46,959 nt of DNA from Clostridia bacterium DTU068 (lineage in GTDB: Bacteria > Bacillota > DSM-12270 > Thermacetogeniales > Thermacetogeniaceae): assembly GCA_001513545.1 (NCBI GenBank), contig LFTQ01000039.1, positions 1 through 46,959 of the forward strand. The letters are read 5' to 3'. The position numbers were made by a program, and so were the translations under genes. Positions 25,812 through 33,354 of the stretch are shown piece after piece. Under the pieces are notes generated by a model. The model had not been told where the DNA came from, did not search any database, and worked only from the letters and a program-made list of their open reading frames with translations. Numbering within the stretch: position 1 is the stretch's first letter; each line of letters opens with the position of its first letter.

Positions 25812-26384
25812 TCACCTTTTTCCTTTATTCGAAAATAGTTCTCGTTTGGTCAGTTTTTCTAACCAGGCAATGATCTGCCCGATGCGAAAGATGATCTCTG
25901 TTGCCTCATTTAGTGCAATTCCTTTTCCTATCGCCTTACCTCCTACAGTAAGGGCAGCAACCAATCCGGTCATCACCGTTGTCAAGAGGGTGGTATCCAG
26001 TCTGGGGCCACCTGTCAAGAGTCGAAACACAATAGCAACCCCGATTGCACCACCTACTGTCGCACAGATGTCACCCATCACATCATTACATATGATTGAA
26101 ACCTGATCTGCATTTTTGACCAGCTTAACAGCCTGCCGCGCCCCCCATACCCTGTTAGCAGCCCGGGCATTTAAAGGGCTTATTTCCGCAGCTGCAGCAG
26201 CAAAACCTATCATATCAAAGAGTACACCGATAAGTATAATAATTAATAAAAGCAGCAATGCTAATACAAGAGTAGTGATTTTCCCCAGGAAAATATCAGA
26301 TAAGTAGCTGAACAGCAGGCTGAGAACAAATGTTAATAAAGCATTGCCCAGACCACGACGCAGCCATCGGTTTTGTTCAGGCAT
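25812..26384 (-). CDS. oapA: OapA, OLE RNA-associated membrane protein
   Basis: The 190-aa protein has about four membrane segments (about 11-28, 33-55, 103-125, 133-155) with an intervening polar stretch rich in Arg, Asn and Lys (about 68-93). The middle part resembles the DUF21 domain of CNNM/CorC magnesium transporters. Size, topology and position directly downstream of the OLE RNA and upstream of dxs match OapA of Bacillus halodurans, which binds OLE RNA and brings it to the membrane. The ribosome site is weak (GGTGA about 5 nt before ATG). The stop overlaps the alternative dxs start. The identification rests on this combined context. Confidence 0.85.
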   Translation of the reverse strand: MPEQNRWLRRGLGNALLTFVLSLLFSYLSDIFLGKITTLVLALLLLLIIILIGVLFDMIGFAAAAAEISPLNARAANRVWGARQAVKLVKNADQVSIICNDVMGDICATVGGAIGVAIVFRLLTGGPRLDTTLLTTVMTGLVAALTVGGKAIGKGIALNEATEIIFRIGQIIAWLEKLTKRELFSNKGKR

Positions 26385-26411
26385 TTAGGTCACCACGAAA
26401 TGTTATTAAGA

Positions 26412-27069
26412 AATAGGTTGGGGTAAGGTTTATAACCTCGACCTCCAACCTGATAAGATCTCAATGCAACAGGTGGTCTCCTGCTGAGTAAATATTGTGG
26501 CTTAGGTCTAGCAGGTTTTCCCAACAAGGATCCAGGACGTCGCCGTCCTGGTGGTTTCCCTTTCATCCCTGTTCTGCTTCGTTGCCGACAGCAGGGCTAG
26601 ATTACCACTTAGTCCACACTTTAATCCCCAACAGGAGCTGCAAAGCAGACAGTCTAGGAGATTTCCTCGACGTATTGGCCAGTTTCTAGCCTCTTTTGCA
26701 GTGAAGGTTTCAGCTCTGGCTTGCTGCTGCAGGGCCCTACACCAGCAGGCCATTTTTTTGGCATCCACCACCACCACTCAAGGCAGGCTACACTGCACAC
26801 AGCACTATCAGGTACCGCATACAGGTTCAACTCAAAGCCGTAGTATTATACCACGCACTTGAGCCTCCGCGGAAGAAGGGTCAACGCCTACATGCCATTG
26901 TAGATCGCCCCTCATCCTTAACTCCCAGCACAAGCCCCCGACTGGGCGTCGAAAGCCAGCACCAGGAACTTCATCGATGTGCCCGTGACGGATTTTTAGG
27001 CCCGCCTTCGAAACTAGCCGCTACGACTAGAATACTGCACCACCTGTCCATCATATCTTGATTCTTGTG
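26412..27069 (-). ncRNA. ole: OLE RNA (ornate large extremophilic RNA)
   Basis: A 762-nt stretch without a credible gene lies between ispA and oapA, exactly where OLE RNA is found in other Firmicutes. It has a consensus promoter at its 5' side and a dense set of stems on the minus strand: CCAGGACG-GCGA-CGTCCTGG (26551-26532, a GNRA tetraloop), CTAGTCG/CGGCTAG, CTACA/TGTAG and CTGCTG/CAGCAG. A 3' nested stem (AGGTTGG/CCAACCT with AGGTT/AACCT) sits at 26451-26415. About 650 nt agrees with the roughly 600-nt class. OLE RNA forms a membrane ribonucleoprotein with OapA. Ends are estimates: 5' from the promoter, 3' from the last stem. No T-run terminator follows, so read-through into oapA is likely. 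Confidence 0.85.
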
Positions 27070-27075
27070 AGAATT

Positions 27076-27104
27076 ATTATAACACAAATATATAAGCACA
27101 ACAA
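27076..27104 (-). promoter_or_regulatory. Sigma-A promoter of OLE RNA
   Basis: TTGTTG (27104-27099), a 17-nt spacer and a perfect TATAAT (27081-27076) lie 43 nt after the ispA stop. They predict a transcript start near 27069. It would allow OLE RNA, and oapA-dxs behind it, to be made independently of the upstream nuclease and ispA genes. Confidence 0.85.
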
Positions 27105-27146
27105 ATATTTGGGGAGAAAAGGAAATCAATACCACATTGGGTTGGT

Positions 27147-28034
27147 TTAGGATTTTCGGGAAAGGAGATATAGAGCCGCATCCCTTAGAAAATCTCCTTG
27201 AGGTCCAAAGGGAGCGAGGCTCTGATGGCATATTTTCACCTGTTCAGCTGCCAGTTCTCTAGCCTGTTCAGTGCCCAGGAGGGCTGGATAGGTGGCCTTT
27301 TTTTTGGCCAGATCCCGTCCTGTTTTTTTGCCCAGCAGCTTTTCATCACCTGTGATATCCAGCAGATCATCTATGATCTGATAAGAAAGGCCAAAGGCTC
27401 TGGCATACTCTGTTAGAGCCTGCAGTTCATCTTCAGGAGCAGCGCCCAGCAGTGCCCCACTCCTCACAGCTGCCAGGAAAAGCGCCCCTGTTTTATGTCT
27501 GTGGATATATTCCAGAATTTCCCTACTTACAGCAACCCCTTCTGACTCCAGGTCAACCACCTGACCGCCGATCATTCCCAGGGAACCGGCTGCTTTTGCG
27601 ACCTCCTGTACAACCTGCAGCACTGTACTTTCTGCAAAGCCTTCTTCCCGGAGAAGACAGAGGATTTCAAAAGCTCTGGTCAACAGAGCATCACCGGCAA
27701 GGATAGCTATAGCCTCTCCAAAAACCTTATGGCAGGTGGGTTTGCCCCGCCGGTAGTCATCATCATCCATGGCTGGAAGGTCATCATGGATCAATGAATA
27801 GGTATGGATCATTTCCAGTGCACCGGCAGCGGGCAGGACCCGCTTTTCCTCAACTCCAAAAATACCGGCTGCAGCTATGGTAAAGGCTCCACGCAAACGC
27901 TTCCCCCCGGCGAAAAGGCTGTAGCGCATAGCCTCATGAATTTTTGTGGGATAAACAGAGGGATGTGGAAGATAGTCTTCCAAAGCGTGATTGATCATCT
28001 CTGCTATACGGCTGAGTTCATCTTCCCATTTCAT
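27147..28034 (-). CDS. ispA: Polyprenyl synthetase (geranyl/farnesyl diphosphate synthase)
   Basis: The 295-aa enzyme shows the first aspartate-rich motif DDLPAMDDDDYRRG at residues 84-97, preceded by GGKRLRG (43-49), and the second motif DDLLDITGDEKLLGKKTGRDL near 220-240. The extended first motif (two residues between the paired aspartates) is that of bacterial FPP synthases. It elongates DMAPP with IPP in the cytosol. It overlaps xseB by 4 nt (ATGA). Chain length of the product is inferred from family, not shown. Confidence 0.94.
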   Translation of the reverse strand: MKWEDELSRIAEMINHALEDYLPHPSVYPTKIHEAMRYSLFAGGKRLRGAFTIAAAGIFGVEEKRVLPAAGALEMIHTYSLIHDDLPAMDDDDYRRGKPTCHKVFGEAIAILAGDALLTRAFEILCLLREEGFAESTVLQVVQEVAKAAGSLGMIGGQVVDLESEGVAVSREILEYIHRHKTGALFLAAVRSGALLGAAPEDELQALTEYARAFGLSYQIIDDLLDITGDEKLLGKKTGRDLAKKKATYPALLGTEQARELAAEQVKICHQSLAPFGPQGDFLRDAALYLLSRKS

Positions 28035-28288
28035 TTAGTCTTTCCTCCGGAATCTCTGCTGTCCAGCCAGGAGGGTGCCTCTTGATAAAAATCCTCCATC
28101 AGCACATCCACCCGTTCTTCAAAGGCATTAAGCTTCTGCACAAGGATGCGCAGCAGGCCGATCCCCTGCTCAAAATAACTGAGGGATTGATCAAGGGTCA
28201 GTTCACCCTTTTCCAACTCAACAACCACTTCAGTAAGCCTGGCAAGTGCTTCTTCAAAGGTTAAATCCGCGTTTTGCTGCTGCTCCAT
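28031..28288 (-). CDS. xseB: Exodeoxyribonuclease VII small subunit
   Basis: The 85-aa protein is almost entirely helical and shows the XseB pattern TFEEALARLTEVVVELEKGELTLDQSL followed by YFEQGIGLL (about 9-48). Its acidic, Ser-rich tail is a little longer than usual. XseB binds XseA to form the single-strand-specific exonuclease VII. The start lies inside the end of xseA (28-nt overlap) and its stop overlaps ispA, so expression is coupled to both. Confidence 0.94.
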   Translation of the reverse strand: MEQQQNADLTFEEALARLTEVVVELEKGELTLDQSLSYFEQGIGLLRILVQKLNAFEERVDVLMEDFYQEAPSWLDSRDSGGKTK

Positions 28289-29508
28289 TGACTCTCCCCC
28301 TTCACTTTATTGACTGTGCAGTCTATGCTGCCTTTGCGGAGAACAACGGTCACTTGATCCCCTTTTTTCACAGTACCGCTGTCTTGGATCAGTTTTCCCG
28401 ATCGAGCATCAAGGCACATGCTGTAACCCCTTTTCAGCACATGAAAAGGGCTTAAAGCGTCAAGTTTTCCTGATAGGGCTTTAATCTCCCCGGAGTACCT
28501 GTCTAAAATCAGCTGCGGCATTTGCAGCAGTCTTAGGCTGTAACCGCTTATCTCCTGCTTCTGCAGTGATAATGTGCTGCCCAACAGGCCCTTTAAATTT
28601 CTGGCAGAATACAAGTAGATGAACTCCTTTTCCGCCTGCAGCTTCAGTTGGGTCGCTCTGAACAATCTATTCATCAACTGGCTTAACCTCTCATCCAACT
28701 CAGACCGGCAGGGTACAACCATTTCCGCAGCAGCAGATGGGGTAGGAGCCCGCAGATCCGCTACCAGATCAGCGATGGTGTAATCGGTTTCATGACCAAC
28801 CGCACTGACCACCGGTAAATGGGAACGAAAAATGGCGCGGGCAACCTTTTCGGTGTTAAAGGCCCAGAGTTCCTCCAGGGAACCTCCCCCGCGCCCCACT
28901 ATAATTAAATCAATATCCTTTCTTTCATTCAATAGACTAAGAGCAGAGCAGATTTCCTCCGGAGCCCCTTCCCCCTGTACAGCAGAAGGGGCGAGGACCA
29001 CAGGCATCTGAGGAAAACGCCTTTTAATAACTGTGATTATGTCACGCCAGGCTGCTCCTGTAGGAGAAGTAACCACACCGACCCCCCGGGGAAGTGGGGG
29101 TATTCTCTTTTTATGCTCAGCTGCAAAGAGTCCCTCTTTTTGGAGACGCTCTTTCAACTGGCAGAATGCCTGGTGAAGAGCCCCCTGGCCATCCGGAGCC
29201 ATCTCCTGTATATAGAACTGGCATTGACCATCCCGCTCATAAAAACTGAAATACCCCCGGGCTAACACTCTCATACCATCAGCGGGTGGAAAAGTAAGCC
29301 TGCGTGCAGAGGAGCGGAACATCACACACCTCAGACAACCATTTTGGTCCTTTAAAGTGAAATAGATATGCCCTGAGCTGTGATACTTGTAATTGGATAT
29401 CTCTCCCCGCACCCAGAGATCACTCAACAGCGGGTCCTCTTCCAGAAGACTGCGCAGGTAAGCATTGATTTCACTTACCTGGTAAATTCTCCGCTCTGAT
29501 AATACCAT
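28261..29508 (-). CDS. xseA: Exodeoxyribonuclease VII large subunit
   Basis: The 415-aa protein starts with an OB-fold domain (VSEINAYLRSLLEEDPLLSDLWVRGEISN, about 11-39). The catalytic core includes VVTSPTGAAWRDI (about 144-156), GRGGGSLEELWAFN (about 210-223) and GHETDYTIADLVADLRAPTPSAAAE (about 247-271). A coiled-coil-like section and a small C-terminal domain with KRGYSMC follow. It degrades single-stranded DNA. Complete, and followed by the overlapping xseB; folD-2 lies 34 nt upstream. Confidence 0.96.
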   Translation of the reverse strand: MVLSERRIYQVSEINAYLRSLLEEDPLLSDLWVRGEISNYKYHSSGHIYFTLKDQNGCLRCVMFRSSARRLTFPPADGMRVLARGYFSFYERDGQCQFYIQEMAPDGQGALHQAFCQLKERLQKEGLFAAEHKKRIPPLPRGVGVVTSPTGAAWRDIITVIKRRFPQMPVVLAPSAVQGEGAPEEICSALSLLNERKDIDLIIVGRGGGSLEELWAFNTEKVARAIFRSHLPVVSAVGHETDYTIADLVADLRAPTPSAAAEMVVPCRSELDERLSQLMNRLFRATQLKLQAEKEFIYLYSARNLKGLLGSTLSLQKQEISGYSLRLLQMPQLILDRYSGEIKALSGKLDALSPFHVLKRGYSMCLDARSGKLIQDSGTVKKGDQVTVVLRKGSIDCTVNKVKGESQWSSSKTRI

Positions 29509-29542
29509 AAATCACCGATTCTTCCTCTTGTTTTCGATAAAA

Positions 29543-30397
29543 TTATACTCCACTCAAACGCTTGGCAGCTTCAACCAGATTGTAGATCAGCATAATGATC
29601 CGCATCGGTCCCACACCACCGGGAACCGGGGTAATAGCACCGGCTACCTCTACAGCACTGTCATAGTCTACATCTCCAATGGTTTTGCCATCGATCCAGT
29701 TGGATCCTGTGTCAATAACCACTGCACCTGGCTTAATCATATCCCCGGTGATTGCTCTGGGCCTTCCCACCTCTGTGATGATGATATCAGCCTGTTTGGT
29801 ATATGGCACGAAATCCTCATCCGGGTGTACCAGGGTAACCGCACATCCTCTTTCAAACAGCATCATTGTGATCGGTTTTCCTATCTCAATGGACCAGCCC
29901 ACCACAACCGCATGCTTCCCTTTGAAATCAACATTGATATTTTCCAGCATTTTAACACAAGCATTGGCTGTTACACCAAGATAGCATTCAGCCCCGATCA
30001 TCAAATTACCGAGGTTTACTGGGTGAAAGGCATCAATATCCTTTTCCGGTAGAATGGCATCCATCACCTGTTTCTCATACTGGTGCAAATGTTCAGGCAG
30101 AGGCAGTTGAATTAAAATCCCGTGGATCTTCTCATCTTTATTAAGCCGGTCCACAAGCCCCATTATCTCATCAATTGTTGTGTCATCACCCAAATGGTGA
30201 ACTTCTGCATAACCACCTACTTCTTCACACTTCTTAGCTTTACTGCGCACATAAAGAGCGGAATCATCGGCTCCTCCAACAAGAATAAGAGCCATTCCTG
30301 GAGTAACACCCTTCTTTTTTAGCTCTTCTACCTCTTGTTTCAGTGCATCACGAACCTCTGCCGCCATTTCCTTTCCACTGATTCGATCTGCTGGCAT
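29543..30397 (-). CDS. folD: FolD paralogue 2 (methylene-THF dehydrogenase/cyclohydrolase-like)
   Basis: The 284-aa product keeps the cyclohydrolase residues Y49 and K53 (YVRSKAK), the folate-binding GILIQLPLP and the aspartate in KDIDAFHP, and the PVPGGVGPM segment. It departs from typical FolD elsewhere: the PCTP motif after the lid is replaced by GVTAN, the Rossmann loop reads GWSIEIGKP instead of GRSxxVGxP, and the C-terminus has PMRIIMLIYN. It should still act in one-carbon metabolism, but cofactor preference is unclear. It is one of two tandem copies; the other (30499-31368) diverges differently. Confidence 0.88.
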   Translation of the reverse strand: MPADRISGKEMAAEVRDALKQEVEELKKKGVTPGMALILVGGADDSALYVRSKAKKCEEVGGYAEVHHLGDDTTIDEIMGLVDRLNKDEKIHGILIQLPLPEHLHQYEKQVMDAILPEKDIDAFHPVNLGNLMIGAECYLGVTANACVKMLENINVDFKGKHAVVVGWSIEIGKPITMMLFERGCAVTLVHPDEDFVPYTKQADIIITEVGRPRAITGDMIKPGAVVIDTGSNWIDGKTIGDVDYDSAVEVAGAITPVPGGVGPMRIIMLIYNLVEAAKRLSGV

Positions 30398-30448
30398 TAA
30401 AAAAACCCCCCTGTTATATTATCCTATTATAAACAGAATAAGGAAAGA

Positions 30449-30479
30449 AGAACTGGACCTATTCTTGCGATCCAGTTCT
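30449..30479 (-). terminator. Stem-loop between the two folD genes (possible weak terminator or attenuator)
   Basis: AGAACTGGA (30479-30471) and TCCAGTTCT (30457-30449) form a perfect 9-bp stem with a 13-nt loop. It is followed on the minus strand by TCTTTCCTTATTCTGTTT, which is pyrimidine-rich but not a clean T-run. It may reduce, rather than stop, transcription into folD-2. Confidence 0.45.
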
Positions 30480-30498
30480 CCGTTCTGTCAGGTTGACC

Positions 30499-31368
30499 TT
30501 AGGACTGCTTCATCTCCAACTGCCACTTAGCAGCTTCAACAGTGTTGCGCATCAAAATGGCTGTTGTTGCAGTGCCGGCACCGCCAGGAACCGGGGTGAT
30601 CCATGAGGCTTTTTCCATAGCAGCTTCGGTTTCCACATCGCCCAGGATCTTCCCATCCCGCGGGTTGATTCCGATGTCAACAACAATAGCTCCCTCTTTA
30701 ATCCAATCACCCTTAATCAGGTGAGGTACTCCAACTGCTACAACTAAAATTTCGGCCCTGCGAACATGTTCCTCAGTTAATCCCCTCTGTCCGGTGGCAA
30801 TATGGCAAATGGTCACAGTGCCAAAGCTGTTCAGCAGAAGCAGTGCTGCCGGTTTGCCCACAATATCACTGTGTCCTACCACAACCACTTCTTTACCATA
30901 GAGATCCACACCTGTGGATTTGATCAATTCATAGGCCCCGAGTGCTGTACATGGTACCAATCTGGGTTTACCAAAGGTAACAAGACCCATATTGGTTGGG
31001 GTAACACCCTCAACATCCTTCTCATAAGCGATGCTCCACTGGCATACCTTGGCATCGATCTGCTCCGGTACAGGCATCTGCAGAATGATTCCGCTAACAT
31101 TGGGATCAGCATTGAGCCCAGCGATATGTTTGAGCAACTGCTCCTGGGTCATATCCGCAGGAAGCTCCTGCAGTTCATACTTGATGCCGCAGAGCTCAGC
31201 ATTTTTCTTCTGTGCATTGGTATACACCTTAGATGCTTCGTTCTCACCAACCTGAACCGCCACCAGGCTTGGGGAAACCCCCTTAGCCTTTAACTCCTCA
31301 ACCTCTTTTTTTACTTCCTCTTTAATCTTGTCTGCAAGAGGTTTGCCCTTTAAAAGTTGTGCTGGCAT
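30499..31368 (-). CDS. folD: FolD paralogue 1 (methylene-THF dehydrogenase/cyclohydrolase-like)
   Basis: The 289-aa product has the FolD fold with GIILQMPVP, VPCTALGAYELI, the Rossmann motif VVVGHSDIVGKPAALLLL and DWIKEGAIVVDIGIN, so the NAD(P)-binding half is canonical. In the folate site Y49 is kept, but the catalytic lysine expected at 53 is Q53 (YTNAQKK), the usual KDVDGFHP is KDVEGVTP, and PVPGGVGPMT is PVPGGAGTAT. This suggests dehydrogenase activity with reduced or absent cyclohydrolase activity. It lies upstream of the second folD by 101 nt and has AAGGAGGAGG before its ATG. Confidence 0.88.
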   Translation of the reverse strand: MPAQLLKGKPLADKIKEEVKKEVEELKAKGVSPSLVAVQVGENEASKVYTNAQKKNAELCGIKYELQELPADMTQEQLLKHIAGLNADPNVSGIILQMPVPEQIDAKVCQWSIAYEKDVEGVTPTNMGLVTFGKPRLVPCTALGAYELIKSTGVDLYGKEVVVVGHSDIVGKPAALLLLNSFGTVTICHIATGQRGLTEEHVRRAEILVVAVGVPHLIKGDWIKEGAIVVDIGINPRDGKILGDVETEAAMEKASWITPVPGGAGTATTAILMRNTVEAAKWQLEMKQS

Positions 31369-31525
31369 CTTTCCTCCTCCTTTATATTTTTAATAATTGA
31401 TCAAAAAAAGAAAACTCTGCCCACTCACCCCCATCCTCTTCATCCTGGGCTTACGATATACAAAAACAATAAAACAGCCTTTACGCTGAGCAGCAACAAA
31501 TAAGGTGACACTAATACCTGTGAAT

Positions 31526-31555
31526 ATATTCGCAGTTAACTATACAAATTCCTGC
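31526..31555 (-). promoter_or_regulatory. Sigma-H-like promoter upstream of folD-1
   Basis: GCAGGAATT (31555-31547), a 12-nt spacer and TGCGAATAT (31534-31526) match RnAGGAwWW-N11-12-RnnGAATWW except for the first -10 base. It follows the nusB terminator and leaves a leader of about 150 nt before folD-1. The leader contains GCCCA/TGGGC arms around a purine-rich stretch, followed by a T-rich run; I recognise no known riboswitch there. Confidence 0.5.
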
Positions 31556-31579
31556 CATGTTCAGTAAAACTTTCATTCC

Positions 31580-31623
31580 TTTTTCAAAAAATAAAAAACC
31601 CGGCATTATGAATCCTTGCCGGG
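31580..31623 (-). terminator. Rho-independent terminator overlapping the nusB 3' end
   Basis: CCCGGCA (31623-31617) and TGCCGGG (31605-31599) form a 7-bp GC-rich stem with an 11-nt loop that includes the nusB stop codon. It is followed by TTTTTTATTTTTT on the minus strand. It closes the asp23-amaP-DUF2273-nusB unit. Confidence 0.9.
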
Positions 31624-32028
31624 ATCTTCGGCTATTTCACGGGCTATTCTGCCTAAAATACCATTAATAAAGCGGGGTGCATCTTCATGGCTGTAAGTCC
31701 TGGCCAACTCTATCGCTTCATTAATAGCCACATTGATCGGTGTTTTATAATAAAGGATCTCAAAAATTCCCATGCGCAGAATATTGCGGTCAACCCCTGC
31801 CATACGGGACAGATTCCATTCCACAGAGTAGCGCTTGATATAATCATCTATATCAGGTTGGTGTTCGAGGGTACCTCTGATCAGAGAACGGGAAAAAGCC
31901 GCCATTTCATCTGACAAAGGGTATTCTGCCAGCAAATAGTTTATAACAGTGAAAGGATCTGCATTAACTAGATCTACCTGAAATAATACTTTTAATGCGA
32001 TTTCTCTGGCCCGCCGCCTGCCCAACAA
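31606..32028 (-). CDS. nusB: Transcription antitermination factor NusB
   Basis: The 140-aa all-helical protein shows the NusB pattern: RRRAREIALKVLFQVDL at the start (arginine-rich boxA RNA-binding helix), a central DDYIKRYSVEWNLSRMAGVDRNILRMGIFE, and TPINVAINEAIELARTYSHEDAPRFINGILGRI at the C-terminus. NusB with NusE binds boxA and supports rRNA transcription. Its stop codon lies in the loop of a terminator. It is last in the asp23-amaP-DUF2273 unit, a common clostridial order. Confidence 0.95.
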   Translation of the reverse strand: MLGRRRAREIALKVLFQVDLVNADPFTVINYLLAEYPLSDEMAAFSRSLIRGTLEHQPDIDDYIKRYSVEWNLSRMAGVDRNILRMGIFEILYYKTPINVAINEAIELARTYSHEDAPRFINGILGRIAREIAEDPGKDS

Positions 32029-32068
32029 ACAGACCTCCTTCTTTATGCTTGTGGCAGGGCCTGCTTAT

Positions 32069-32296
32069 TCAGTGAAAGAAACGGTCCCACCAGTCACCCG
32101 GACCCTGTCCTCCTCCTTCATCAATACGCCTTCCCAGGTAATAACCGATGACAACGAAAGTAATGACCAGCACCGACTTCCAGAAACCGAATGAAATAAT
32201 AAGCAGCCCGATAACCAAACCCAGAGCCACGCCCAGCAGTTTTCCCCGGTGATTATCTAAAAGGTACTGAAAAATCTCAAAAAAATTCCTACCCAT
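32069..32296 (-). CDS. DUF2273 small membrane protein
   Basis: The frame opens at 32347, but the ATG at 32296 with GGGAG upstream gives the usual 75-aa form, MGRNFFEIFQYLLDNHRGK. Two hydrophobic segments (about 21-34 and 37-52 of this form) are joined by a short turn, then YYLGRRIDEGG. DUF2273 proteins accompany Asp23 and AmaP and are thought to be part of that membrane-anchored envelope-stress module. Function is not established. It starts just after the amaP stop (17 nt). Confidence 0.85.
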   Translation of the reverse strand: MGRNFFEIFQYLLDNHRGKLLGVALGLVIGLLIISFGFWKSVLVITFVVIGYYLGRRIDEGGGQGPGDWWDRFFH

Positions 32297-32312
32297 GGCA
32301 TATACTCCCTTT

Positions 32313-32849
32313 CTACTCAACCCGGGGTCGTGTATCTGAGGCAACACTTTGTATTATAACCTGTACCTTGGATACCTGCACACCGGCCTTTTTCTCCAGG
32401 TACTCCTGAACGATCCCCTGTACATCCTGTGACACCTGAGGAAGATTGGCCTCGGGATTAACACTCATATGCAGCAAAATCACCAGACCATCCTGGTCAA
32501 AGCGCAGAACAGGTTTGACCTCCCGCACATCCCGCACATCTCGGGCTGCCCTGCGGATCAAATTCTCCAGTGCGGCTGCAGAAATCTGGATCCTGCCTAA
32601 ACCCGACTCCCGGATAATCACTTCCCGCTCCCGGGGGCGCCGGAATACCGCCAACAAGGACCATAATGACAGGATTACTAAAAATGCACTGCCTGTAGCT
32701 AACCCCCACCTGTTTCCTACTTCAGACAGAAACATATCAATATGTTCCTGGGGCTGCAGCAGGCCAAGTGCCACCGCAATGGTGCACCCTGACAGAAACA
32801 AAATGATCAAGGCAAAAATAATAAAGAAAAAAAGGTTTTGTTGGCGCAT
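32313..32849 (-). CDS. amaP: AmaP-like alkaline shock response membrane anchor protein
   Basis: The 178-aa protein has two membrane segments (about 8-31 and 51-70) and a C-terminal soluble domain (about 88-165) resembling Asp23 itself (ALENLIRRAARDVRDVREVKP and QDVQGIVQEYLEKKAGVQVSKVQVIIQ). This is the AmaP layout: it anchors Asp23 at the membrane in Staphylococcus. It lies 28 nt after the asp23-family gene and before DUF2273. The LSGC sequence at residues 19-22 looks like a lipobox but is followed by more hydrophobic sequence. Confidence 0.88.
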   Translation of the reverse strand: MRQQNLFFFIIFALIILFLSGCTIAVALGLLQPQEHIDMFLSEVGNRWGLATGSAFLVILSLWSLLAVFRRPREREVIIRESGLGRIQISAAALENLIRRAARDVRDVREVKPVLRFDQDGLVILLHMSVNPEANLPQVSQDVQGIVQEYLEKKAGVQVSKVQVIIQSVASDTRPRVE

Positions 32850-32877
32850 AAAGATTTAAGACTCCTTTCCCCTGCCT

Positions 32878-33267
32878 CTATTTGACCCGCTGTTCTTCCT
32901 GGGCTTCAGGAAAGGAAACACCCTGTACATGAACATTTACCTCAATTACTTTAAGGCCTGTCATTCTCTCGATGGCTTGTTTAACATTCTCCTGCACTTT
33001 CAGAGCAACTTCCGGTATCCTGCTTCCATATTCCATAATAACAAATATATCAACTGCGGCTTCTTTTTCTCCAACCTCTACCTTCACACCTTTGGCCAGG
33101 TTCTTCCTGCCGAGCATTTCAGCGATACCACCGGCAATACCGCCGCTCATACCTGCAAGCCCCTCAATTTCCGTTGCAGCTAAACCGGCAATAACAGCTA
33201 CCACTTCATCAGCTATCCTGATTCCACCCAGTGGTGTTCTTCCCGTTTCTTCAAAGTTAGTTTCCAT
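32878..33267 (-). CDS. Asp23/Gls24 family envelope stress protein
   Basis: The 129-aa protein has the full Asp23 domain: GGIRIADEVVAVIAGLAATEIEGLAGMSGG (about 14-43), a central VKVEVGEKEAAVDIFVIMEYGSRIPEVALKVQENVKQAIERMTGLKV, and VNVHVQGVSF at the end. These proteins form a membrane-associated layer under the envelope in Gram-positive bacteria and respond to cell-wall or alkaline stress. It is the first gene of the unit and has a sigma-A promoter at 33320-33347. Confidence 0.93.
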   Translation of the reverse strand: METNFEETGRTPLGGIRIADEVVAVIAGLAATEIEGLAGMSGGIAGGIAEMLGRKNLAKGVKVEVGEKEAAVDIFVIMEYGSRIPEVALKVQENVKQAIERMTGLKVIEVNVHVQGVSFPEAQEEQRVK

Positions 33268-33319
33268 AACAGCCCTGCCCCTCCTTTTCTATTTGCTAAT
33301 TATGTCCAATCTACCAACC

Positions 33320-33347
33320 ATTATACCAATCAAGTAAGGTTTTGCAA
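33320..33347 (-). promoter_or_regulatory. Sigma-A promoter of the asp23-amaP-DUF2273-nusB unit
   Basis: TTGCAA (33347-33342), a 16-nt spacer and perfect TATAAT (33325-33320) lie between the accC stop and the asp23 start, about 53 nt before it. A TTTGCA one base earlier would give a 17-nt spacer. Confidence 0.75.
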
Positions 33348-33354
33348 ACAACGA

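Noticed and set aside
26508-26862. Several short open frames of about 90-100 codons on both strands between oapA and ispA
   Set aside because: They lie inside the structured OLE RNA, have low-complexity or improbable composition and no good ribosome sites.
31440-31511. A 23-codon hydrophobic peptide frame (GTG start, SPYLLLLSVKAVLLFLYIV) in the folD-1 leader
   Set aside because: Too short, weak ribosome site and no family I recognise; kept only as part of the leader observation.
32784-32795. LSGC lipobox-like sequence in AmaP
   Set aside because: It is in the middle of a hydrophobic segment, without a typical signal peptide; the domain layout fits a two-pass anchor.
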